This document shows, piece after piece, positions 1-5,732 of a DNA stretch of 5,732 bases. Source of the stretch: Pseudomonadota bacterium (GTDB lineage: Bacteria > Pseudomonadota > Alphaproteobacteria > Rhizobiales > Beijerinckiaceae); contig JAEWKL010000859.1 in assembly GCA_023386115.1 (NCBI GenBank), positions 1 through 5,732 of the forward strand, written 5' to 3'. Made by a program: the position numbers and the translations under genes. The notes under the pieces were generated by a model. It was not told where the DNA came from, made no database searches, and saw nothing but the letters and a program-made list of their open reading frames with translations. Position 1 is the stretch's first letter. Each line of letters opens with the position of its first letter.

Positions 1-48
1 CAGGATAAGGGCGGCCATGGCCGTCATGCAGAGAATCAGGCGTTTCAT
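1..48 (-). CDS. N-terminal fragment of a probable exported protein (signal peptide only)
   Basis: The reverse strand reads ATG at 48-46 and stays open to the window edge, giving 16 residues, MKRLILCMTAMAALIL. A basic n-region (Lys-Arg at 2-3) followed by an uninterrupted hydrophobic stretch is the start of a classical Sec signal peptide or an N-terminal membrane anchor. The start is supported by AAGAGG (56-61 on the minus strand), 7 bases upstream. Cys7 lies inside the hydrophobic core and there is no lipobox yet, so a lipoprotein can be neither claimed nor excluded. The gene lies downstream of the GH65 gene in the same direction, after a 238-bp gap. The function cannot be read because the rest of the gene lies outside the window. 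Confidence 0.65.
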   Translation of the reverse strand, partial: MKRLILCMTAMAALIL

Positions 49-55
49 GGGTCTG

Positions 56-61
56 CCTCTT
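56..61 (-). promoter_or_regulatory. Ribosome binding site of the truncated exported-protein gene
   Basis: AAGAGG on the minus strand, 7 bases before the ATG at 48. It is what makes the short edge fragment credible as a gene start. Confidence 0.5.
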
Positions 62-75
62 GGATCAAGAATATC

Positions 76-106
76 CCGTCGCGCCGGGCCGCACCCGGCG
101 AGACGG
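76..106 (-). other. Strong GC-rich inverted repeat in the leader of the truncated gene
   Basis: CGCCGGG (82-88) and CCCGGCG (94-100) form a perfect 7-bp stem with a 5-nt loop. It continues outward, after one G/A mismatch (81/101), with five more pairs (76-80 with 102-106), giving 12 bp in all. It lies 28 bases before the start codon at 48 and upstream of its ribosome binding site. Neither strand has a T-run after the stem, so it is not a typical intrinsic terminator. It could be a leader-RNA structure, a weak terminator for GH65 transcription, or a protein-binding palindrome. Confidence 0.5.
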
Positions 107-286
107 CCGTGTCTGAACTGGCGAGAATCGACATCGAAGTCTCGCAGACAGAATGTCCATGCCATACTATCTGGAATTCAAGTTGCCGCTTGATCGAAAG
201 GGACACGCAACATCCAGACCGTGTTTTGTGCAACGCAATATCAACCCGATAGCTTCGCAGCAAGCGGTCGCGGCAGCGCCTAGTCT

Positions 287-2668
287 TTATGAAATTTCGG
301 CGCCATCATTTTGTTGTTTTATAGGACGGGATATTTTCGGATGATTTGGTGAAATAACTATTTTTTCTCTGCCATGCCAGAGTTCCATCTCCTGCCCATC
401 GAGGAGGTTGTATGTGGTGGTGCCATGATCGATGTCGACCCGGATCCTCCGTCCGCGGACACCCAGGGTGAAGCTCAGCCGAGACCATGCATCGGGCAGG
501 CAGGGATTGAACGTGATGCGTCCTTGCGCATCGCGCAGACCGGCGAAGCCGTAAATCAGCGCCAACCACGTGCCGCCGATCGCTGCGATATGCGCCCCGT
601 TCACCATGTTTCCGCCGATGTCGGACATGTCCATCGCCAGGGCGAAATTGAAATAGTGAAATGCCTTCTCCCTCAATCCGATCTCGTTCGAGACGATGCT
701 CTGAATGCAGACGGACAACGATGAGTCGTGCGTCGTCAGCGGGTCGTAGTATTCGAAGTTCCGTTGCTTGGCCTCCGGTGTGAATTCGTCGCTCAGCAGG
801 AACATGGCCATGACCGTGTCGGCCTGCTTGATCACTTGTGAACGATAGAGGTTGAGAGGGTGGTAGTGCAGCAGGAGCGGATAGTGATCCTCCGGTGTGC
901 CGGCGAAATCCCACTTCTCCAGATCGAGGAAGTTGTCGTCCTGCGGGTGCACCCTGAGCCGGTCGTCGTAGGGCAGGTACATCCGCTCGGCGGCCGTCTC
1001 CCAGGCCTCGGGCTCGCTCGGCTCAAGGCCGGTGCGACGGGTGAGGGTGGTGAAGCTGTCGGAGTGCTCGCGCGCCAGACGCCGGACGGTCTGCGCGGCG
1101 TATCGCATGTTCTCCCGCGCCATCAGGTTCGTGAAGCAGTTATTGTTGACGAGCGCCGTGTACTCGTCCGGCCCGGTCACGCCGTTGATGCAGAAGCAGC
1201 CGCCCAGGCGATCCGAGAAGAAGCCAAGGTCGCACCACAAGCGGGCGGTCTCGACCAAGATCTCGGCGCCGTAGCGCAGCAGGAAGTCCTCGTCCCCGCT
1301 GATCTCCACGTATTTGCGAAGCGCGTAGGCGATGTCGGCGTTGATGTGATACTGCGCCGTTCCAGCGGCATAATAGGCTGACGCTTCCTCACCGTTGATG
1401 GTCCGCCAGGGGAAGGTCGCCCCGCGATGCCCGAGCTCGCGCGCCCGGGCCCGCGCCTTGTCCAGCATGTTGTAGCGATACTTGAGCAGGCTGCGGGCGA
1501 TCAACGGCTTCGTGTATGCGAGGAAAGGGAGGACATAGATCTCGGTGTCCCAGAAGTAGTGTCCCTCGTAAGTTCGCCCTGTCAGTCCCCTGGCCGGGAT
1601 GCCGTGTCCTTCCGCACGCTCTGAGGCTTGCATCAACTGGAAGAGGTTCCAGCGGATCGCCTGCTGCGTTCGCGAGTTTGCGGATTCCACCAGCACGTCG
1701 GCCCGTTCCCAGAACCGCTCCACGTCTTGCTGTTGCCTGGCGAGGATCGACGCGAAACCCGTCTCGACCGCGTGGTCGAGCGTCCAGGCCGTCAAGGCGT
1801 GGATCTGCTCGGGGCTCGCGGCCTCCGAGTAGTGGTAGCTCAGGTACTTGTAAATGCGGATCGCCTTGCCGGGCGCGAGGCTGCCCCGGACGACGATCGT
1901 GGCGAGGTCGTCGTCGCATGCGGCATTCGTGGTGAAGCAGCCGTCGGCTGCAACGACATGGTCCACGCCGCAGCCGAGGGCCAGCCCCGAACTCCGGGTT
2001 CGGTAGCCGAGGATCGCGCGCAGCGCCTCGGACCGCGTCCCGGTCGGATGCAGGACCCGCCCGACGAAGCCCTCTGCCAGGCGGGGATCGGCGGTGTCGG
2101 TGAGGAGAGGCTGGTCGTTCCGGAGTTCCGAGGAGATCACCACCTCCGTCTCCGCGTCCTCCGCCGTCAATTCATACTCGATTGCCGCGAGGTGGCGATG
2201 CGCCAGCGATACGAGGCGGAGCGTGCGCAGGCGCAGGCGCTTGCCGGCCGGGGTCAGCCAGCGCACGTCGCGGCTGAGGGTGCCGCTCCTGAAATCGAGA
2301 GTTCGCCGGAACGAAAGGATCTCGGCTTCCGGAACGACGAACGGCTCGTCATCGACGTAGAGCTTCAAGGCTGTCCCGTTGGGGCAGTTGAGGATGCTCT
2401 GGCCGACCGTGGGAAAGCCGTAGGCGTGCTCGCCGTAGGAGATCGGGCGGTGCTCGTAGAAGCCGTTGAGATAGGTCCCAGCTTCGCGGACCGGCGTGCC
2501 CTCCTCGGCGACCCCGCGCAGACCGAGATAGCCATTCGAGAGGGCGAACATCGTCTCCGCCTGTCCGGTGAGCTCCCGCGCCAGCCTGGCATCGTAGCGC
2601 GTGGCCTCAAGCGCCCAAGGATTCGGAGGAAAGATGTCGTCGGGCGGGATGAGGCGAGGGCGCAGCAT
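287..2668 (-). CDS. GH65 family glycoside phosphorylase (kojibiose/trehalose/maltose phosphorylase type)
   Basis: A cytoplasmic inverting enzyme predicted to split an alpha-linked glucosyl disaccharide with phosphate into beta-glucose-1-phosphate and a sugar. At 793 residues it has the full length of bacterial GH65 phosphorylases and no signal peptide. The N-terminal beta-sandwich domain (about 20-280) includes SNGYLGLRG at 44-52. The (alpha/alpha)6 catalytic domain (about 320-690) carries FWDTEIYVLP at 372-381, PWRTINGEE at 420-428 and HINADIAYAL at 441-450. In GPDEY (499-503), Glu502 is the expected general acid. KQAD (614-617) and THDSSLS (646-652) match the phosphate-binding positions of phosphorylases, which favours phosphorolysis over hydrolysis. 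A short C-terminal beta domain follows (about 700-770). The start is fixed by GGAGGG (2675-2680) 6 bases upstream. Which disaccharide is used cannot be told from the sequence. The usual beta-phosphoglucomutase partner is not in view. Confidence 0.95.
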   Translation of the reverse strand: MLRPRLIPPDDIFPPNPWALEATRYDARLARELTGQAETMFALSNGYLGLRGVAEEGTPVREAGTYLNGFYEHRPISYGEHAYGFPTVGQSILNCPNGTALKLYVDDEPFVVPEAEILSFRRTLDFRSGTLSRDVRWLTPAGKRLRLRTLRLVSLAHRHLAAIEYELTAEDAETEVVISSELRNDQPLLTDTADPRLAEGFVGRVLHPTGTRSEALRAILGYRTRSSGLALGCGVDHVVAADGCFTTNAACDDDLATIVVRGSLAPGKAIRIYKYLSYHYSEAASPEQIHALTAWTLDHAVETGFASILARQQQDVERFWERADVLVESANSRTQQAIRWNLFQLMQASERAEGHGIPARGLTGRTYEGHYFWDTEIYVLPFLAYTKPLIARSLLKYRYNMLDKARARARELGHRGATFPWRTINGEEASAYYAAGTAQYHINADIAYALRKYVEISGDEDFLLRYGAEILVETARLWCDLGFFSDRLGGCFCINGVTGPDEYTALVNNNCFTNLMARENMRYAAQTVRRLAREHSDSFTTLTRRTGLEPSEPEAWETAAERMYLPYDDRLRVHPQDDNFLDLEKWDFAGTPEDHYPLLLHYHPLNLYRSQVIKQADTVMAMFLLSDEFTPEAKQRNFEYYDPLTTHDSSLSVCIQSIVSNEIGLREKAFHYFNFALAMDMSDIGGNMVNGAHIAAIGGTWLALIYGFAGLRDAQGRITFNPCLPDAWSRLSFTLGVRGRRIRVDIDHGTTTYNLLDGQEMELWHGREKIVISPNHPKISRPIKQQNDGAEIS

Positions 2669-2674
2669 GGTTGT

Positions 2675-2691
2675 CCCTCCAAGCGCCTTGG
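2675..2691 (-). promoter_or_regulatory. GH65 ribosome binding site overlapped by a small palindrome
   Basis: On the minus strand GGAGGG (2675-2680) lies 6 bases before the GH65 ATG. Its first two bases belong to a perfect inverted repeat, CCAAG-GCG-CTTGG (2679-2691). In RNA this would be only a 5-bp, 3-nt-loop hairpin touching the edge of the Shine-Dalgarno sequence. In DNA it could be an operator half-site pair. The RBS is well supported; any regulatory role of the palindrome is inference. Confidence 0.5.
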
Positions 2692-2819
2692 GGCGCGACC
2701 GTTTCGTTAGCTTTGTTCCGGGATCACCACATCTGCTTCAATTGTAGCTGCATCGACGTGCCGGACTTGACTGATCGGGACAGCTGAGCAGCGGATTGTT
2801 GCTGCTGACCTTGTCCCCT

Positions 2820-3150
2820 GCCGGCCCTTGTTCGCAACCCGGGCCGGTCCAGGTTCTGGTCCGGTCTGAACCGGGTAGCGACCGCGTCCGGGGATGAGCC
2901 GGCAGCGGTTCGCGCGAGGGCGGCAGGTGGTGTCGTCGACCCCGGTCGATGCACGCTGGACGATCGTCTCGAACGCCTCCCACAGCCGCTTGCAATCACG
3001 GAAACGGCCGTGCCGGCTGTTTTCGAGACGGTCGGGAGGTCCCGCACGTTGCCCTCTCGGCCGAGGCGCCAGGACCAATCGCAGGCGAGGTTGAGGTTGA
3101 GTCTCACCGCCGATCCGGCGCTTGGAGCGGATGCCGAGGCAGTACCGCCG
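2820..3150 (-). pseudogene. Degenerate IS transposase remnant (DUF772-type N-terminal region, IS5/IS1182-like)
   Basis: Pieces of one transposase N-terminal region appear in order on the minus strand but in alternating frames. From 3144 the reading is YCLGIRSKRRIGG, like the family's YCFGIRSERRLCEE. The frame then shifts to LNLACDWSWRLGREG and NVRDLPTVSK (about 3101-3021), like LNLAYRWFCRLGLEG and DVPDHSTFSK. It then shifts back to NSRHGRFRD and RLWEAFETIVQR (about 3021-2950), like NRHGRFRDSDLL and FETVVRRC. Beyond that, a blurred ADANR-like stretch near 2880 and a WTG/ANKG-like stretch near 2825-2850 come too close together, implying an internal deletion. The first 50 or so residues and the C-terminal catalytic half are missing. 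The gene cannot encode an active enzyme. I recognise the family from remembered consensus sequences, so the exact IS family is uncertain. Confidence 0.75.
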
Positions 3151-3223
3151 GAACCAATGGCCGGCCGAGGACAGAGTCCAGAATGACTGAGCGACGATTT
3201 TCCACCGCTTCAACGAATGGGTG

Positions 3224-3253
3224 TTGCTAACGCAGATTCAAGCTTCGTATCCT
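3224..3253 (+). promoter_or_regulatory. Candidate sigma70-type promoter for the Cys-rich gene
   Basis: TTGCTA (3224-3229) and TATCCT (3248-3253) are separated by 18 bases, and transcription would start about 30 bases before the ATG at 3290. Both boxes are imperfect. The support is the position and a locally lower GC content. Confidence 0.25.
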
Positions 3254-3278
3254 GCCCCGACGGGTCGAGGGCACGGGC

Positions 3279-3284
3279 AAGGAG
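3279..3284 (+). promoter_or_regulatory. Ribosome binding site deciding the Cys-rich gene start
   Basis: AAGGAG lies 5 bases before the ATG at 3290. It favours that start over the in-frame GTG at 3221, which would put 23 non-hydrophobic residues in front of the signal peptide. Confidence 0.6.
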
Positions 3285-3289
3285 ATGCG

Positions 3290-3547
3290 ATGATAACCAA
3301 GCCGATCGCGACCTGCGTCGGGCTGACGGTCCTGATGCTTGGATCTCCGGCATTGTCGCTGGACAGGGGCACGCCGGAGCAACAACAAGCCTGCACGCCC
3401 GACGCGATGAGCTTCTGCGGTCCCTTCATTCCGGATGCCGGGCAGGTCAGAGCGTGTCTTCTGAGCAGGAGAGCGAGTTTGAGCCCAGCGTGTCGCGCGG
3501 CAATCGCACCCAGGGCTTCTGCACCTCGCAAACGGCGGCATCGGTGA
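3290..3547 (+). CDS. Small secreted cysteine-rich protein (cysteine-rich-repeat family-like)
   Basis: An 85-residue product. Residues 1-23 look like a Sec signal peptide: Lys4, a hydrophobic core CVGLTVLMLG, and a probable cleavage site around PALS-L. The mature part starts with GTPEQQQACTPDAMSFC and carries four cysteines at 35, 43, 56 and 68 (spacing C-x7-C-x12-C-x11-C), with SPACRAAI at 65-72. It ends in a basic tail (RKRRHR). Small periplasmic proteins with this GTPEQQxACTPD...C...VxxCL...LSPxCR pattern are widespread and uncharacterised in Rhizobiales and resemble the cysteine-rich repeat seen in GLG1-type proteins. Two disulphides in the periplasm are plausible. No biochemical role is known to me. 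The gene lies alone between a transposase remnant and a non-coding stretch, so context does not suggest a function. Confidence 0.7.
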   Translation: MITKPIATCVGLTVLMLGSPALSLDRGTPEQQQACTPDAMSFCGPFIPDAGQVRACLLSRRASLSPACRAAIAPRASAPRKRRHR

Positions 3548-3668
3548 CACGGTGCGACGGTGGTCGTGCACAGGTCGTCCCGTTGTCGAGGGCCGAGGAC
3601 GATAGACGCGATCTTGTACCCTCGCGCGCTGGCATCGCCCCGTCGCTGCCCAGGCGTCCGGATGCCAC

Positions 3669-3717
3669 GGCGTCCGGCGCCTCAGCGCCGACGCCCGTTC
3701 GGGCTGAGGCGGCGCCG
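3669..3717. repeat. Overlapping, mutually exclusive GC-rich hairpins
   Basis: CGGCGC (3675-3680) pairs with GCGCCG (3685-3690) across a CTCA loop. The stem extends outward by five more pairs (3669-3673 with 3691-3695) past a single bulged C at 3674. Alternatively, the same left arm plus loop (3675-3686) pairs with 3703-3708 and 3712-3717 around a 3-nt bulge, giving 12 bp. GCCCG-TT-CGGGC (3693-3704) overlaps both. The region starts about 120 bases after the Cys-rich gene stop. No T-run follows, so an intrinsic terminator is not indicated. Confidence 0.45.
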
Positions 3718-3878
3718 TCGACCCGGTCCGTTCGGAGGCGCGGCGGTCTTGCTGGAGGGCGCGGGTCGCGGACCCGGGTCGGCTGGACAAGACCGAGGTC
3801 GTAGGCGTCGTGCCGCGAGCCAGGGACATCGAGCATGGCGATGCACGGCAACCGCCCCTGAACGCCCAGCCACAGGAA

Positions 3879-3899
3879 GGACGACCGCGCTGGTCGTCC
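3879..3899. repeat. Perfect 8-bp inverted repeat, 5-nt loop
   Basis: GGACGACC (3879-3886) and GGTCGTCC (3892-3899) flank the loop GCGCT. It is perfect over 8 bp and has the same geometry as the inverted repeat at 4034-4054. Confidence 0.5.
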
Positions 3900-4010
3900 A
3901 CGGCTTAGCGTTCACGCGCGCAGGGAAGCGGGTGCGTCGATATCCGGCCCGTGTTCAGCGTCTTGAGGAAACGTGGTCGGCGCTCAATTCCATGTGCCGC
4001 AGGCGCAGAG

Positions 4011-4032
4011 GGCAGGATCGCGGCAGGATCGA
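4011..4032. repeat. 11-bp tandem duplication
   Basis: GGCAGGATCGC (4011-4021) is followed directly by GGCAGGATCGA (4022-4032), matching at 10 of 11 positions. It abuts the inverted repeat at 4034. Confidence 0.5.
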
Positions 4033-4033
4033 T

Positions 4034-4054
4034 CCGGTACCGGGCTGGTACCGG
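4034..4054. repeat. Perfect 8-bp inverted repeat, 5-nt loop
   Basis: CCGGTACC (4034-4041) and GGTACCGG (4047-4054) flank the loop GGGCT. It has the same stem length, loop length and near-identical loop bases as the element at 3879-3899, although the stems differ. Confidence 0.5.
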
Positions 4055-4268
4055 CGCAGCAGGAAGACCGGTCGCGCGGCGTCGTCTTGCGCGCGCGAAC
4101 ACTGGTGACGGCGAGCCGGTTCTGCCTGACGTCAGTTCGACACGAATCTCCGGGGCCGAGCGGCTCCTGGATTGCCGCAGTCTGTGCCGCGCCGAGATCC
4201 TGCAGGGCGAGATGCGCCTCCCGGACAGCCCCAGCCGATCCAACTCCAGCACCGAAGCCCCACCTCAA

Positions 4269-4345
4269 TGCCTCTTACAAAACGCCCGGTCATCGTGGTC
4301 GCTCACCGTGGCGGCGTCGGCGCAGCGGGCGTCCTGTGAGAGGCA
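4269..4345. repeat. Spaced imperfect inverted repeat upstream of the MFS gene
   Basis: TGCCTCTTACA (4269-4279) and TGTGAGAGGCA (4335-4345) are complementary at 10 of 11 positions and bound a 77-bp segment. The bases just outside (CTCAA and CTAAA) match at four of five positions, so a small decayed mobile element is conceivable. An arm this short in GC-rich DNA may also be chance. Confidence 0.25.
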
Positions 4346-4428
4346 CTAAACGGCTTGCCAGCCGGCCCTCCGGGACACATTCAGGGCCGGTGTCGCATCC
4401 TGCCCCCTCCCCCCATCCCGCTCCGGAC

Positions 4429-5732
4429 ATGACGCAACCCGAACCGACTGCCCGCGAGGGCCTGCCACCGGCGCGGCGCCGGCAGGCGATGGCCGCGGTG
4501 CTCGCCGGCGTGGCCCTCGCCACGCTCGACACCGCCATCGCCAACACCGCGCTGCCGACCATCGCGGCCGATCTCGGCGTCGATCCGGCCGATTCGGTCT
4601 GGATCGTGAATGCCTACCAGCTCGCCGTGGTGGCGACGCTGCTGCCGATCGCGGCCCTCGGCGAGATCGTCGGGCAGCGGCGGGTCTACGTCGTGGGCCT
4701 CGCGCTGTTCACCCTGGCGTCGCTGGTCTGCGCCCTCGCCTGGTCGCTGCCGGCGCTCGTCTCCGCGCGCGTCCTGCAAGGCGTCGGGGCGAGCGCGCTC
4801 ATGGCGGTCAACGTCGCGCTGATTCGCTTCATCTATCCGATCCACGAGCTCGGGCGGGGCTTGGGCCTCAATGCCTTCGTGGTCGGCGTCGGCTTCGCGC
4901 TCGGGCCGACCGTGGCCTCGCTGATCCTGGTGGCGGCGCCCTGGCCGTGGCTGTTCGCCATCAACCTGCCGATCGGCCTCGCCGCCCTGGCGCTGGCCCG
5001 GCGCGCGCTGCCGGAGACCGGGCGGGCCGGCCACGCCTTCGACTACGGCGGCGCGCTCCTCAACGCCGCCACCTTCGCGCTGTTCGTGCTCGGCCTCGGC
5101 GAGGCGGCCCATGCCGGGCCGCTCTGGCGCGTGCTGGCGGAATTCGCCGGGGCGCTCGCCTGCGGGGTGGCGCTCCTGCGCCGCCAGGCCGATCACCCGG
5201 CCCCGATGCTCGCCGTCGACCTGCTCAAGCGCCCGCTCTTCGCTTTGTCGGCCGCGACCTCGATCTGCTCCTTCGCCGCGCAGGGGCTCGCCTTCGTGTC
5301 GCTGCCGTTCCTGTTCCAGCACGCGCTCGGGCGCTCGCAGGTCGAGACCGGCTTCCTGATGACGCCCTGGCCGGTGGTGGTGGCCCTGATGGCGCCGATC
5401 GCCGGGCGCCTCTCGGACCGCTACCCGCCGGGCCTGCTCGGCGGGATCGGGCTCGCGATCCTGGCACTGGGCATGGCCTCCCTGGCGGCATTGCCGGCCG
5501 AGCCGAGCGTCGTCGGGCTCACCTGGCGGATGGCCCTGTGCGGGGCCGGCTTCGGCTTCTTCCAGGCGCCGAACCTGCGCGCCATCATGACGAGCGCGCC
5601 GCAATCCCGCGCCGGCGGCGCGAGCGGCATCGTGGCGACCTCGCGGCTCCTCGGACAGACCACGGGGGCGGCCCTGGTGGCGGCCTGCTTCGCGATTGCG
5701 GCAGCGCACGGCCCGGCCCTGGCGCTCGGGCT
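4429..5732 (+). CDS. DHA2-family (14-TM) MFS multidrug efflux transporter, C-terminus cut by window end
   Basis: An inner-membrane proton-driven exporter, probably of drugs or other toxic compounds; 434 residues are visible with no stop. After a basic N-terminus (RRR at 16-18) come closely packed hydrophobic segments. The family signatures are LDTAIANTALPTIAADL at 33-49 (motif D1), GEIVGQRRVY at 78-87 (motif A, with Glu in place of the usual Asp), RVLQGVGASALM at 114-125 (motif B), and GVGFALGPTVAS at 153-164 (the antiporter motif C position). GRLSDRYPPG at 326-335 and GGASGIVATSRLLGQ at 396-410 follow, typical of SmvA/EmrB-like proteins. The ATG at 4429 has only a weak Shine-Dalgarno (CGGA), and the frame is open upstream with GTG codons at 4390 and 4336. 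Met21 (4489) would start right at the first membrane segment, so 4429 is preferred. No regulator or membrane-fusion partner is visible. Substrate unknown. Confidence 0.9.
   Translation, partial: MTQPEPTAREGLPPARRRQAMAAVLAGVALATLDTAIANTALPTIAADLGVDPADSVWIVNAYQLAVVATLLPIAALGEIVGQRRVYVVGLALFTLASLVCALAWSLPALVSARVLQGVGASALMAVNVALIRFIYPIHELGRGLGLNAFVVGVGFALGPTVASLILVAAPWPWLFAINLPIGLAALALARRALPETGRAGHAFDYGGALLNAATFALFVLGLGEAAHAGPLWRVLAEFAGALACGVALLRRQADHPAPMLAVDLLKRPLFALSAATSICSFAAQGLAFVSLPFLFQHALGRSQVETGFLMTPWPVVVALMAPIAGRLSDRYPPGLLGGIGLAILALGMASLAALPAEPSVVGLTWRMALCGAGFGFFQAPNLRAIMTSAPQSRAGGASGIVATSRLLGQTTGAALVAACFAIAAAHGPALALG

Larger units (their letters stand above)
3548..4428. other. Long stretch with no supportable gene
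   Basis: About 880 bases in which every open frame on either strand is rich in Arg, Pro and Ala, lacks recognisable motifs and has no convincing ribosome binding site. I recognise no protein family in any frame. What is visible is a set of compact inverted repeats (3669-3717, 3879-3899, 4034-4054), an 11-bp tandem repeat (4011-4032) and a spaced imperfect inverted repeat (4269-4345), listed separately. It may be eroded coding DNA, which would fit the transposase debris nearby, or it may hide a structured RNA. The sequence alone does not decide. Confidence 0.5.

Noticed and set aside
45..263. A 72-residue minus-strand frame between GH65 and the truncated exported-protein gene
   Set aside because: It overlaps the start and ribosome binding site of the exported-protein gene and shows no motif or credible initiation site.
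200..286. An intrinsic terminator just after the GH65 stop codon
   Set aside because: Only a 4-bp stem can be drawn here and no T-run follows.
153..344. A 63-residue plus-strand frame over the GH65 3' end
   Set aside because: No ribosome binding site, overlap with the well-supported gene's C-terminus, and no recognisable motif.
1628..2710. A 360-residue open frame antisense to the GH65 gene
   Set aside because: It has low-complexity Arg/Val/Gly-rich composition and no family resemblance. The opposite strand is an unambiguous GH65 enzyme.
2741..2746. TACAAT on the minus strand as a -10 box for the GH65 gene
   Set aside because: The hexamer fits, but no acceptable -35 element lies 16-19 bases upstream, so a promoter cannot be supported.
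3344..3378. CTCCGGC ... GCCGGAG inverted repeat inside the Cys-rich gene
   Set aside because: The arms are 7 bp with a 21-base spacer within coding sequence, which is likely by chance at this GC content.
3560..4108. A 182-residue Arg-rich plus-strand frame
   Set aside because: Composition is typical of a non-coding frame in GC-rich DNA, with runs of Arg and Pro. There is no motif and no convincing ribosome binding site.
4381..5709. A long open frame antisense to the MFS gene (about 440 residues)
   Set aside because: The product is almost all Arg, Gly, Glu, Asp and Gln with no motif. It is the expected antisense shadow of a very GC-rich gene, whose sense frame shows clear transporter motifs.
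1..5732. CRISPR arrays, tRNA or rRNA genes
   Set aside because: No regularly spaced direct repeats, tRNA cloverleaf or rRNA-like stretches were seen on either strand.

Overview
The window is high-GC bacterial DNA with GC-rich codon choice. The style of its proteins suggests an alphaproteobacterium, perhaps Hyphomicrobiales of the Methylobacterium or Bradyrhizobium kind. That placement is inferred from the genes and base composition; there is no rRNA or other marker to fix it.

Layout: (1) Positions 1-48, minus strand, hold the first 16 codons of a gene for a probable exported protein, with a good ribosome binding site and a strong 12-bp hairpin in its leader. (2) Positions 287-2668, minus strand, hold a complete 793-residue GH65 glycoside phosphorylase with the catalytic Glu and the phosphate-binding motifs intact. 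(3) About 2820-3150, minus strand, is a frameshifted, internally deleted remnant of an IS transposase with a DUF772-type N-terminal domain. It sits just upstream of the GH65 gene. (4) Positions 3290-3547, plus strand, encode a small 85-residue protein with a signal peptide and four mature-part cysteines, like the cysteine-rich-repeat proteins of Rhizobiales. (5) Positions 3548-4428 hold no gene I can support but several compact inverted repeats and one short tandem repeat. (6) From 4429 to the right edge, plus strand, runs a 14-TM-type (DHA2) MFS drug/proton antiporter, cut off by the window end after 434 residues.

How they fit together: GH65 enzymes phosphorolyse an alpha-linked glucose disaccharide in the cytoplasm to beta-glucose-1-phosphate and a sugar. 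The usual partner, beta-phosphoglucomutase, is not in the window. The truncated exported-protein gene lies in the same direction downstream but is separated by 238 bp, so co-transcription is uncertain. The Cys-rich gene and the MFS exporter point the other way and have no evident functional link to GH65. The stretch from about 2700 to 4400 looks like an eroded accessory segment: transposase debris, one small secreted gene, and hairpin-dense non-coding DNA. I see no convincing new multi-gene system. The most checkable oddities are the transposase remnant, the hairpin cluster at 3669-4054, the leader hairpin at 76-106 and the palindrome overlapping the GH65 ribosome binding site.
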